Below are positions 7,023-13,462 of a stretch of DNA of 13,462 nt, one piece after another. The stretch is taken from the NCBI GenBank assembly GCA_910586705.1, contig CAJUJK010000049.1, forward strand, positions 1-13,462. Direction: 5' to 3'. Within the stretch, counting starts at the first letter, position 1, and each line of letters begins with the position of its first letter. Made by a program: the position numbers and the translations under genes. Source of the stretch: an uncultured Lachnospiraceae bacterium. Its GTDB lineage: Bacteria > Bacillota > Clostridia > Lachnospirales > Lachnospiraceae. Under the pieces are notes generated by a model. The model saw only the letters and a program-made list of their open reading frames with translations. It did no database searches and was not told where the DNA came from.

Positions 7023-8237
7023 AAAAGCAATGCTAAACACCGCCCCTTCCCCCGGCGTGCTGCTCACCGAGATCATGCCGCCCTGTCCTTCCACAATGGA
7101 TTTTGCAAGGGGCAGCCCAAGACCGACGCCCTGCCTGCCCCCGTTCCTTTTGGCACGGTAAAACCGTTTAAAAATATGATGAATATCTTCCTGTGCAATG
7201 CCGCAGCCGTCGTCAGCCACCGACAGACGAAACATGGCAGGGGAACGCTCCCACGAAACCGTGACCATACCGCCTTCATCCGTATGATCCAGCGCGTTTT
7301 TGATCAGATTGGCGACCGCCTCTCTCGTCCACTGTCTGTCGCAGAAAAGCATCTGCGCCGGATCCCCTTCCGTGACAAGCCGTTTTCCTTCCGCCTGCGC
7401 CCGCACGGACAGATCCGCCGCCGCACTTGTGACCAGATCGGACGCCGCCTGCCATTCCTTCTGAAAGGCAATGCTCCCCGCATCGATCCGGCTCACCGTA
7501 AGAAGCGTCTGCACAAGCTGTTCCATCCGTTCCAGAGACTGCATGATTTTACCGGAAAACCGCTCCACCGTCTCCGCGTGATCCGGCTCCTGCGCTATGA
7601 TTTCCGTGTACATATGCAAGGCGGCAAGCGGCGTCTTTAACTGATGGGAGATATCCGAGATCGTATCCCGCAGGAAAACTTTCAACTGCTGTTCTTTTCC
7701 GCCCTGTGCCCGCAGCGCCACAGCCAGCTCTTCCACCGCCGCAAATAACTGGTAAATACTGCCGTTTTCATTTTGGGGCAGATGCCGGTCAAAATCCCCC
7801 TCGGAAAACCGGGTGATAATGTCCTGCGCATGGCAGTATAACTTTTCCCTTCTTTGTAAGAAACAGGCAGTCACGCACACCAGCATGATCGATAAAAGAA
7901 CCGCTGCGCCTGCGGCAATAACCGCAAACAGACGCACCGACCTGTCCACCGCCGGAAATAGCATAAAAGAGACGTCGCCGCTATGTCCCATCTGCCGCAT
8001 CAAAGCAATGCCCTCTTCTGTGGACTCCGCGTTTTTGACGGCTCCGGCAATCAAAGCCGGGGAAACACCCTGCTCCACCAGAGAGGACACAAAAGTCTGC
8101 TCCCGCTCAAAGAGGATGTGCTGTGTCTCCTTCCCGTGCACCCATGACAGAAAAATGGTCAGCATGACAAACGCGCCCGCCAGACAAAGCAGACTTGTAA
8201 AGTAATACCTCGTGCTCTTTTCCTGCATCGTATTCAT
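7008..8237 (-). CDS. Membrane sensor histidine kinase of the ABC module
   Basis: About 409 residues from the chosen start. TM1 about 11-31, an extracytoplasmic stretch of about 70 residues, and TM2 about 103-126 are followed by a HAMP-like linker. The dimerisation/phosphoacceptor motif is DISHQLKTPLAAL with H198. The catalytic domain has an N-box (NLIKNALDHT, N310/N314), G1 (DDGCGIA, 342-348), an F-box (FKRFYRAK) and G2 (GVGLGLPLAKS, from 370). The frame opens at an ATG at 8261, but the ATG at 8237 forms an ATGA overlap with the regulator's stop, typical of coupled pairs, and has a GGAG nearby. The ~70-residue outer domain distinguishes it from BceS-type kinases, which have almost none. It should phosphorylate the OmpR-type partner encoded just upstream. 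Confidence 0.93.
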   Translation of the reverse strand: MNTMQEKSTRYYFTSLLCLAGAFVMLTIFLSWVHGKETQHILFEREQTFVSSLVEQGVSPALIAGAVKNAESTEEGIALMRQMGHSGDVSFMLFPAVDRSVRLFAVIAAGAAVLLSIMLVCVTACFLQRREKLYCHAQDIITRFSEGDFDRHLPQNENGSIYQLFAAVEELAVALRAQGGKEQQLKVFLRDTISDISHQLKTPLAALHMYTEIIAQEPDHAETVERFSGKIMQSLERMEQLVQTLLTVSRIDAGSIAFQKEWQAASDLVTSAAADLSVRAQAEGKRLVTEGDPAQMLFCDRQWTREAVANLIKNALDHTDEGGMVTVSWERSPAMFRLSVADDGCGIAQEDIHHIFKRFYRAKRNGGRQGVGLGLPLAKSIVEGQGGMISVSSTPGEGAVFSIAFLTNL

Positions 8238-8938
8238 ATCACTCCGTCCTCTCTCCTCCATCTGTACCCGAATCCCCGCACCGTCAGCAGATGCTTCGGA
8301 TCGGACGGGTTCTCCTCGATTTTCTCCCGCAGCCTGCGGATATAAACGGACAGTGTATTGTCGTCCACAAAATTGCCGTTGCCGTCCCAGAGCGCATCCA
8401 GAATCGTATTTCGCAAAACCGTCTGCCCCTCGTTTCTGACAAGCAGACAGAGCAGACGGTACTCCGCACCGGTCAGATTAAGCGGCTCACCGTTCAAAAA
8501 AGCGCCTCCCCCATATAAGTCAATGGACAGCGGTCCGGAAGTGAGAGGCTTCGTCCCGCCCGATTCACTGATCCCGCTCCGCCTGAGCAGCGCGCGTATT
8601 CTGGAACAAAGCTCCCCAAGCTTAAAAGGTTTCGTGATATAGTCGTCCGCACCGCTGTCCAGTCCCCGGATCACATGGACTTCTTCATCCATCGCAGTCA
8701 GAAAAATAATAGGTACCTGACTGCCCCGCCCCCGCACAAAACGGCACACATCCACGCCGTTTCCGTCCGGCAGGGTGACGTCCAGCAGCAGCAGACTGTA
8801 CGCCTTCGATTCCAGACAGGCATACGCTGTTTTCACTGTCTGCGCCACATCTACCATATATCCTTCCCTGCCCAGAGAGTAGGTCAGCCCGTCAATCAGA
8901 TCTGTATCGTCTTCCAGTAAAAGTATGGTGTGTTCCAA
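8234..8938 (-). CDS. OmpR-family response regulator of the ABC module
   Basis: 234 residues: a receiver domain (1-120) with acidic pocket E9/D10/D11, phosphoacceptor D53 (LLLLDVTLPDG), T81 and K103 (ITKPF), then a winged-helix DNA-binding domain (about 135-230) ending in the usual TVRGFGYRW motif. All key residues are present. The start is a TTG at 8938, preceded by GAGGAGAGG at suitable spacing; no ATG fits the conserved N-terminus. It overlaps the kinase gene by 4 nt and begins the RR-kinase-ATPase-permease order, so its likely targets are its own promoter and the ABC genes. Confidence 0.94.
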   Translation of the reverse strand: MEHTILLLEDDTDLIDGLTYSLGREGYMVDVAQTVKTAYACLESKAYSLLLLDVTLPDGNGVDVCRFVRGRGSQVPIIFLTAMDEEVHVIRGLDSGADDYITKPFKLGELCSRIRALLRRSGISESGGTKPLTSGPLSIDLYGGGAFLNGEPLNLTGAEYRLLCLLVRNEGQTVLRNTILDALWDGNGNFVDDNTLSVYIRRLREKIEENPSDPKHLLTVRGFGYRWRREDGVI

Positions 8939-8975
8939 TATCGTCCTCTCCTCGTTCCCTTAAAATCATTACTTC

Positions 8976-9005
8976 ATTTTGCTCCCAAACACCACTTTCC
9001 GTCAA
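8976..9005 (-). promoter_or_regulatory. Candidate promoter of the two-component/ABC operon
   Basis: On the minus strand TTGACG (9005-9000) matches five of six -35 positions, and CAAAAT (8981-8976) matches four of six -10 positions with an 18-bp spacer. The transcript would start about 30 nt before the TTG start codon. No other convincing pair is seen between 8939 and 9085. Confidence 0.42.
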
Positions 9006-9085
9006 GCGAATATCTTTTTCATCCCCGCAGATTGCACACCGCCTGTTTAGAGGATTACCCACAAAAGGCAGTAATATAATTGCAG

Positions 9086-9122
9086 AAAAGCGTTCCCCGG
9101 CATTCCGTCGGCAAACGCTTTT
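9086..9122 (-). terminator. Terminator hairpin after the FlxA-like gene
   Basis: A perfect 9-bp inverted repeat (AAAAGCGTT at 9086-9094, AACGCTTTT at 9114-9122) is extended by a G-T pair and, after one mismatch, three more G-C pairs. Flanking A- and T-runs on both sides make it usable from either strand; its placement about 60 bp after the stop at 9186 suggests it ends the minus-strand FlxA-like transcript and insulates the next operon. Confidence 0.65.
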
Positions 9123-9185
9123 GCAACCGCTTTTTTCACTCCCCGGACCGGCAGACAGCTTTTCCGCCCATGCCGGTTATGATAC

Positions 9186-9737
9186 CTATTTGTCAGTAAA
9201 CGTGGAGTTCTGCTTCCTATATGTGTCCGTGTCCTTCTGGGCAAGCTCCTGCTCTACCTGCGCCAGCTTATTTTCCAGTTCCTTCGTTTTCTTTTCGTCC
9301 CCATCCGCCGATTGAAGCTGTTGCTCAAGCTGCTGCTTTTTCTGCTTTAATTCCCGGATTTCCCGGTCCACCTTGTCCGTATTGCCGACGCATTTCTCCT
9401 CGCCGTCGTCCGGGGCGTCCGCGTTTACTCTTGGGGATTTGTCGCCACTGTCCTTCTTCGGGTCGTTAAAGAAAACTTTCTTGTTGCCGTTTTCATCCTG
9501 CCCCACATGGTACAGACCGTTTGGTTTCTCCCCCGACTTCTCGCTGCTGATGTACTCGTCATGGGGCACTGGTTTCTGGTTCGATGCCTGCGCCTCCTTC
9601 TGCGCACTTCCAGCTCCTGCCGTCTTTTCCCCGTTCTGACTGTTTTCGGCTTTCGCAGTCTTCTCCCGTTCCGTCTGCAACCGATCCGCATAATCGGTTT
9701 TGTAGGTACTGCCGTTTACCTTGATTTCCATTGCCAT
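9186..9737 (-). CDS. FlxA-like coiled-coil protein, putative SigD regulon member
   Basis: 183 residues, soluble, very polar. The N-terminus (MAMEIKVNGSTYKTDYADRL) is followed by a low-complexity Q/E/K/A stretch. A short conserved-looking block (DEYISSEK, then GLYHVGQDENGNKKVFFNDP, about 60-93) precedes a region with a single cysteine (C116) and a heptad-rich coiled coil (about 121-170). This resembles the FlxA-like proteins of Lachnospiraceae (recalled, not searched), whose function is unknown; enterobacterial flxA is a flagellar sigma-28-dependent gene. The frame is open upstream to 9983, but the ATG at 9737 has AAGGAGG nine bases before it, so the extra 82 basic residues are not real. A SigD-like promoter sits about 55 bp upstream. 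No signal peptide or membrane segment is seen. Confidence 0.75.
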   Translation of the reverse strand: MAMEIKVNGSTYKTDYADRLQTEREKTAKAENSQNGEKTAGAGSAQKEAQASNQKPVPHDEYISSEKSGEKPNGLYHVGQDENGNKKVFFNDPKKDSGDKSPRVNADAPDDGEEKCVGNTDKVDREIRELKQKKQQLEQQLQSADGDEKKTKELENKLAQVEQELAQKDTDTYRKQNSTFTDK

Positions 9738-9791
9738 ATTGGTTTTCCTCCTTTTTCTCCGCAGAATATCCGCGGTATCTTTCTTACACTG

Positions 9792-9817
9792 TTTTCGGCA
9801 TACAAAAAGAGGATTTA
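9792..9817 (-). promoter_or_regulatory. SigD (sigma-28) type flagellar promoter
   Basis: The minus strand reads TAAA (9817-9814), 14 bp, then GCCGAAAA (9799-9792). The sigma-28/SigD consensus is TAAA-N14-16-GCCGATAA/T, so this differs at one position of the -10. The TAAA overlaps the stop codon of the upstream kinase gene. Transcription would start near 9785, about 48 nt before the FlxA-like ATG. Confidence 0.6.
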
Positions 9818-11134
9818 ACCGATTTGCCGTGGGATGCTTTCTTCGTGCTGTGGAATGACAAGCAGTACGCTTAAGAGAAAGGATGTGCCCTGCGTTTTGA
9901 TGCTCATCGCGCCTTGATATTTTTCCGCTACCGCCTTGATGTTTGACAGTCCCGTCCCTCTTCCGGCAGATCCTTTTCCGCAAAAACTGTTCTCAATTTC
10001 CAATAAAATAAAATCGCCCTGCAGACGTCCCGAGAGACGGATAAACTTTTCCGCATCGGCGCCTGCATCCCGGCAGGCATGAATCGCATTGTCCAGAGCG
10101 TTTGACAGGATAATGCCAAAGTCGATATCCCGCACCGGGCACGGGTACGGCAATAGCAAAGAGCACTCCACATCAATCCCCATACTTTTTGCAATCCCCA
10201 GCTTGTTTCCCACCAGAATATCCGCCACCGGGTTGCCTGTGCCGCAGGGCAGGGAAAGTTCCGCCGTCATATCCGCCATGTCCCCGATATAGGCAGACGC
10301 CTCCTCCGATTTCCCATTTTGCAAAAGGTCTTTCACCACCGTAATATGATTTTTAATGTCGTGGCGAAACGATTTTGTCTTTTCATAACGCGCCCGCGCT
10401 TCCTCCACATATTGATTCAAAGAGCTTTCCTCCTGCTCTAACAGCGACAGTTCCGTGCGCAGACTGAAATTCTGGAGCAGCTTTTTATAGGCGAACATAA
10501 GGCAGAACAAACTCGCTATACCGAAAAGCTGTATCACAAACATATGATGGTGTTTAATCGGAATGCCTCTGCCGCCCGCATTCTGAATCGTCTCATTCCC
10601 GTAAATGATGGAGCAGATATATTCATCCATAAAAAAGATCATCAATGCCGGTATCAGAAACAGAAAAAGATATTGCTTTTCCGCCGTTTCAAAGGGCAAA
10701 AAGAAGCGGTACACCACACTGTAGCAGACCGCCGCCAGCGCCACCGCCGTAATGCCAAGCAAAATAGAAACCACGGCGGCTGCATTCTGATGCACTGAAA
10801 GCGTCCATGGAGACAGCATACCTGACAGAGAATTGACAATGCCCTGACAAATCTCCATAATCCCCACCGTCAGCGCCGCATAAAAAACAGCGGATTTCCA
10901 GTCGGCACGGCATGACAGTATCCCAATGGCTATGAGAAGCAACGTGTAAATCAGATATTCGGTGATACTTCCCACCGGCGAAAACAGCACCAGAGCCAGG
11001 CCGGGCAATGCAAACAGCAGGGCATAAAAAGTCCTTCCCTTTTTCTGCAAAAACCGGATAAAAAAGGAAAAGCCAAGCAGCATCTGGATGCCACCTACGG
11101 CATACCTGTTAAAAAAGTCGATGTAACTTTCCAT
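9815..11134 (-). CDS. AgrC-like GHKL sensor histidine kinase
   Basis: 439 residues. The N-terminal half (about 12-218) is a polytopic membrane domain of six or seven segments without a large outer loop, as in AgrC/ComD peptide receptors. A helical linker (about 222-252) leads to the phosphoacceptor motif FRHDIKNHI with H258. The GHKL ATPase domain has an N-box (LSNALDNAI, N345/N349) and a G-box (GRGTGLSNIK, 391-400). The ATG is one base after the stop of the LytTR regulator, and its GGAGG lies inside the end of that gene, so the pair is translationally coupled. The family senses cyclic or linear autoinducer peptides, but no AgrB protease or AgrD precursor gene is visible, so the ligand is unknown. 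Confidence 0.9.
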   Translation of the reverse strand: MESYIDFFNRYAVGGIQMLLGFSFFIRFLQKKGRTFYALLFALPGLALVLFSPVGSITEYLIYTLLLIAIGILSCRADWKSAVFYAALTVGIMEICQGIVNSLSGMLSPWTLSVHQNAAAVVSILLGITAVALAAVCYSVVYRFFLPFETAEKQYLFLFLIPALMIFFMDEYICSIIYGNETIQNAGGRGIPIKHHHMFVIQLFGIASLFCLMFAYKKLLQNFSLRTELSLLEQEESSLNQYVEEARARYEKTKSFRHDIKNHITVVKDLLQNGKSEEASAYIGDMADMTAELSLPCGTGNPVADILVGNKLGIAKSMGIDVECSLLLPYPCPVRDIDFGIILSNALDNAIHACRDAGADAEKFIRLSGRLQGDFILLEIENSFCGKGSAGRGTGLSNIKAVAEKYQGAMSIKTQGTSFLLSVLLVIPQHEESIPRQIG

Positions 11135-11135
11135 C

Positions 11136-11846
11136 TCACAGCCTCCACTCCTTCATATACTGCAAAATCACCTCGGAAAACGCTTTGCTCCGCAGTCTGG
11201 AAATGGGGATTTCCTTTCCACCCTCCATATACGCCACACCGTTTTTGTAGCTTTTCAGATACTGCATATTGATCAGATAACTTCTGTGGCACCGAAAGAA
11301 ACGGCTGTCCAACCTCTCTTCCAGATTTTCAATCCGGTCGTAAAAGTCAACCACCTCCGACGACGCCAGATGCAGATACACCTTTCTGTCAATAATTTCC
11401 GCACAAATAATATCGGCAAAAGGAACAATGCTTCTCTCATATCCCTTCTGCACAAGCAACTTTTCCTCACCTGCATTATTCATGGAGACAAGCAGTCTCT
11501 CCATCGTCCCCACAAACTTTTTTTCCTCAACCGGCTTCACCAGATAGTCGTATGCCTGCACTTCAAAAGACTGGAACACCATCTCCCTCAGAACGGTTAT
11601 AAAAATGAGAAATCCCCTGAAATTCCGGCTACGCAGTTTCTTTGCCGTCTCCATGCCGTCCATCCCCTTCATCTGGATATCGAGAAAGAGAATATCTATG
11701 CTTTTTTCATACTTCAACAAATCCTCTCCGCCGGAAAAGCAGACAACAGACGCCTCCATATTTTTTTTGCGCAAAAACCCGGACACCATTTTTCTGATCT
11801 GATCCGCTGTCTGTTTTTCGTCGTCACAAATCGCAATCGTAATCAT
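11136..11846 (-). CDS. LytTR-family (AgrA-like) response regulator
   Basis: 236 residues. The receiver domain (1-120) has acidic residues D8/D9, phosphoacceptor D56 (ILFLDIQMKGMDG), T84 and K104 (YDYLVKPVE). The C-terminal LytTR DNA-binding domain spans about 127-235 and includes RFFRCHRSYLINM and the closing ISRLRSKAF segment. The ATG at 11846 is preceded by AAGGAG at six bases. It is the first gene of a two-gene operon with the AgrC-like kinase. Its promoter carries two direct repeats with classic LytTR spacing, pointing to autoregulation. Confidence 0.94.
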   Translation of the reverse strand: MITIAICDDEKQTADQIRKMVSGFLRKKNMEASVVCFSGGEDLLKYEKSIDILFLDIQMKGMDGMETAKKLRSRNFRGFLIFITVLREMVFQSFEVQAYDYLVKPVEEKKFVGTMERLLVSMNNAGEEKLLVQKGYERSIVPFADIICAEIIDRKVYLHLASSEVVDFYDRIENLEERLDSRFFRCHRSYLINMQYLKSYKNGVAYMEGGKEIPISRLRSKAFSEVILQYMKEWRL

Positions 11847-11867
11847 GACCGTCTCCTTAGAGCTGGT

Positions 11868-11896
11868 ATTATATCACGATTTTTTCCGGGAGACAA
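11868..11896 (-). promoter_or_regulatory. Sigma-A promoter of the LytTR regulator-kinase operon
   Basis: On the minus strand TTGTCT (11896-11891) and a perfect TATAAT (11873-11868) are 17 bp apart, with TG one base before the -10 (extended -10). The start site would fall near 11861, about 15 nt before the regulator's ATG, leaving just room for the AAGGAG site. Confidence 0.75.
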
Positions 11897-11907
11897 TGGA
11901 AGTGCCG

Positions 11908-11937
11908 CAGAATGCGACGCGGGGGATGTAGAATGCG
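11908..11937 (-). promoter_or_regulatory. Tandem 9-bp repeats, putative LytTR binding site
   Basis: On the minus strand CGCATTCTA (11937-11929) and CGCATTCTG (11916-11908) are direct repeats separated by 12 bp, a 21-bp period or two helical turns. This is the standard geometry of AgrA/LytTR sites, although the bases differ from the AgrA consensus. The proximal repeat ends 11 bp upstream of the -35. Further upstream, AACGGG (11952-11957) and CCCGTT (11978-11983) form a looser inverted repeat. Confidence 0.5.
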
Positions 11938-12027
11938 GTATCTGCAGCAGCAACGGGTCAAGTGCCAAACCGACTTTCCCGTTTTGGAATTAGGCTTTAT
12001 ATTTTCATAATTTTACTTAAAATATAT

Positions 12028-12056
12028 TTACAATTCCGTCATGCCTATGCTATAGT
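12028..12056 (+). promoter_or_regulatory. Sigma-A promoter of the Rpn-like gene
   Basis: TTACAA (12028-12033) and TATAGT (12051-12056) are separated by 17 bp in a strongly A+T-rich stretch. The start would be near 12063, giving a leader of about 180 nt. This promoter diverges from that of the LytTR operon. Confidence 0.6.
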
Positions 12057-12064
12057 GAGAAAAA

Positions 12065-12182
12065 GCATATTTTCTATTACACACAGATCGGTAAGCTCTA
12101 TTTCTATTCTAAGTTTCAGAAAATCCATGCTTTGATTCCAATTAACCAACTACAAAGCAGGAGGATCTGAAACGGGTCCTCC
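12065..12182 (+). promoter_or_regulatory. Structured 5' leader of the Rpn-like gene
   Basis: Three adjoining inverted repeats are visible. P1: GCAT-ATTTTCT (12065-12075) with AGAAAAT-CC-ATGC (12118-12130), 11 pairs and a 2-nt bulge. P2: TGCTTTG (12128-12134) with CAAAGCA (12153-12159). P3: GGAGGATC (12160-12167) with GGTCCTCC (12175-12182), 8 pairs including one G-T. P1 opens at the predicted start of transcription and P3 abuts P2, as in a folded RNA. P3 is not followed by a U-run, so it is no terminator, and it hides an SD-like AGGAGG. The true SD lies about 50 nt further on. No known riboswitch class is recognised. Confidence 0.35.
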
Positions 12183-12243
12183 CGCATAGATGGCACTATC
12201 TTTAGCAAAAGATTGAACCGTCACCATCAAGGAGGACATGCAA

Positions 12244-13236
12244 ATGAACAAAACAAAAGCAAGCAAAAACACACAGACAACACAGGATAAAACAAACACA
12301 TCCGAAACATGGACGAACGGAACAGGCTTACAGCGCAACTACAAGGACACCATATTCCGGATGATATTCCGGGAGAAAGAAAACCTGCTGAGTCTGTACA
12401 ACGCGCTGAATGGCACGACCTACGAAGAGACAGACTCTCTGGAAATCACCACGTTGGACAACGCAGTCTACATGAATTATAAGAACGACATTTCCTTCGT
12501 GTTTGATTTTGAACTGCTCCTCTACGAGCACCAGTCCACCTGCAACCCGAACATGCCGCTGCGGGATCTGCTCTATGTAACAAGAGTGCTGCAAAACCGA
12601 ATCAAAGACGAAAACTTGTACAGCAAGTCACTCATCAAGATTCCGACGCCCCGGTTTGTTGTGTTTTACAATGGGACAGGCTCTCAACCCGAGCGTCAGG
12701 TTCTGTATCTGTCAGATGCTTTTGAGAAAAAGCAGGATGAACCGGCTCTGGAGCTGTCGGTAATCGTTTATAATGTTAATCTCGGGTATAATCATGAACT
12801 CTTAAATGCGTGCTGTCTGTTGAAAGAATACGCGCAGTATGTGGCACAGGTCCGGGCATATGCGGAAGAACTGCCTTTGCGAGAAGCAGTAGAAAAAGCG
12901 GTAGACAATTGTATTAAAAATAATATTCTTTCAGACTTTCTGGCAAAGAACCGGGCGGAGGCGATTGCGGTGAGCATTTTTGAATATGACGAAGAAAAGC
13001 ATATAAAGAGTGAGCGGAAGGAATGGCGGGAAATTGGCTATCGGGAAGGACATGATGCCGGACGAGAAGAGGGGCTTGCTGCCGGACGGGAGGAAGGCGG
13101 CGACACGCTTGCTGTACTGCTCCAATCCTTGACAGCCGCCGGAAAAACGGAAGAAGTAAACCGCGTTCTTCTCGACAGCGATTATCGGAAAAAGCTGCTG
13201 GCTTCATATTTCCAGAAAGAAAACAGCCCGGTCTGA
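12244..13236 (+). CDS. Rpn-family PD-(D/E)XK nuclease / transposase-like protein
   Basis: 330 residues. After a polar, T/K-rich N-terminus the family opening NYKDTIFRMIFR appears (about 32-43), then the nuclease core: an acidic residue near D82 (NDISFVFDF) and the E-x-Q active-site motif YEHQST (E95, Q97), followed by LYVTRVLQNRI and the conserved FVVFYNGTG strand (about 138-146). The C-terminus has a G/E/R-rich repeat (YREGHDAGREEGLAAGREEG) seen in many relatives. Rpn proteins promote recombination by DNA cleavage in E. coli; some act as toxins or anti-phage proteins, and the role here is inferred from the family only. The SD AAGGAGG is 2 nt from the ATG at 12238 but 8 nt from the one at 12244, so the second is the likely start. 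It stands alone between its own promoter and terminator; no transposon ends are seen. Confidence 0.88.
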   Translation: MNKTKASKNTQTTQDKTNTSETWTNGTGLQRNYKDTIFRMIFREKENLLSLYNALNGTTYEETDSLEITTLDNAVYMNYKNDISFVFDFELLLYEHQSTCNPNMPLRDLLYVTRVLQNRIKDENLYSKSLIKIPTPRFVVFYNGTGSQPERQVLYLSDAFEKKQDEPALELSVIVYNVNLGYNHELLNACCLLKEYAQYVAQVRAYAEELPLREAVEKAVDNCIKNNILSDFLAKNRAEAIAVSIFEYDEEKHIKSERKEWREIGYREGHDAGREEGLAAGREEGGDTLAVLLQSLTAAGKTEEVNRVLLDSDYRKKLLASYFQKENSPV

Positions 13237-13251
13237 AAATGGCATATATAA

Positions 13252-13300
13252 GAACCCCGGGGGAGACTCTATCGCAGCGCCTCTCCGGGGTTCCTTTTTT
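13252..13300 (+). terminator. Strong intrinsic terminator of the Rpn-like gene
   Basis: GAACCCCG plus GAGA (within 13252-13266) pairs with TCTC-CGGGGTTC (13282-13293), giving a 12-bp G+C-rich stem with a small bulge, followed by CC and six T residues (13295-13300). Confidence 0.9.
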
Positions 13301-13462
13301 ATGCAGGTTCTATATTACAGCCTCACAGAAGATATATTCTCCAATCGTGCATTCTCTTTTATGCCTTTCCATTCTCTCCCTCCGTCTCCTCCTCTGTCCT
13401 GCGCCTAAGTGTACCGCGGCGAAATAAAGTACCCATCTACTGCAGCTTTACCGCAGATTAAA
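13301..13462. other. Intergenic tail, pyrimidine-rich, no gene recognised
   Basis: The + strand is notably pyrimidine-rich between about 13350 and 13400. The only small frame worth noting is a 20-codon minus-strand ATG frame (13372-13310) behind a purine-rich, SD-like tract; its peptide is not recognised. No promoter pair or hairpin of note was found. Confidence 0.4.

Noticed and set aside
6927..7640. 237-codon + strand frame opposite the kinase gene
   Set aside because: H/R/P-rich composition with no recognisable domain; the minus-strand kinase has every expected motif.
9738..9983. Extra 82 N-terminal codons of the FlxA-like frame
   Set aside because: Basic, low-quality sequence that overlaps the kinase gene and the SigD-like promoter; the ATG at 9737 has a textbook AAGGAGG site.
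12150..12338. 62-codon minus-strand frame with a hydrophobic segment over the Rpn leader
   Set aside because: It is antisense to the start of the Rpn-like gene, with no ribosome site or promoter; the hydrophobicity follows from the T/K/N-rich sense codons.
13310..13372. 20-codon minus-strand frame behind a purine-rich tract
   Set aside because: Too short to judge, peptide not recognised, and the purine tract is too long and diffuse to be a specific ribosome site.
1..13462. CRISPR array, tRNA, rRNA or intact insertion sequence
   Set aside because: No regularly spaced repeats, cloverleaf-like sequence, rRNA segment, or transposase with terminal inverted repeats was seen; the Rpn-like gene lacks identifiable element ends.

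Overview
The window looks like a chromosomal segment of a motile, low-to-mid-GC Firmicute, most likely a Clostridia/Lachnospiraceae member. The clues are strong AGGAGG-type ribosome sites, sigma-A promoters, a LytTR/GHKL two-component pair, a probable SigD (flagellar) promoter, an Rpn-type PD-(D/E)XK protein of the kind common in gut Lachnospiraceae, and traces of an integrative element. This placement is inference; there is no rRNA or other marker gene.

Layout. 1-1600 (+ strand, visibly more A+T-rich): a complete YhcG-like (DUF1016) PD-(D/E)XK nuclease gene with its own promoter, then a scar made of a truncated XRE regulator and an internally deleted sigma-like gene. 1576-4385 (- strand): a chemoreceptor and a TauE/SafE permease 6 bp apart, with a sigma-A promoter upstream and a terminator downstream. 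4434-9005 (- strand): an OmpR-type regulator, sensor kinase, ABC ATPase and FtsX/MacB-type permease, with overlapping or near-contiguous reading frames. The gap before the ATPase holds a 16-bp palindrome, a possible promoter, and arms that can form two mutually exclusive stems, one of which covers the ATPase ribosome site. 9086-9817 (- strand): a coiled-coil FlxA-like protein with a SigD-like promoter and a hairpin terminator. 9815-11896 (- strand): a LytTR regulator and an AgrC-like GHKL kinase, with a promoter preceded by two 9-bp direct repeats spaced exactly as LytTR sites usually are. 12028-13300 (+ strand): an Rpn/PDDEXK transposase-like gene with a promoter, a roughly 180-nt leader full of inverted repeats, and a strong terminator.

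How it may work together. The OmpR-type pair probably senses an envelope stress or peptide and controls the adjacent exporter; the permease has lost most of its second extracytoplasmic domain. The LytTR pair resembles an Agr quorum-sensing receptor and regulator, but no AgrB or AgrD is present. The chemoreceptor and the putative SigD-dependent FlxA-like gene tie the region to motility. The best leads are regulatory: the ABC leader, the LytTR repeats, the SigD-like promoter and the structured Rpn leader. I did not find an unmistakably new multi-gene system.
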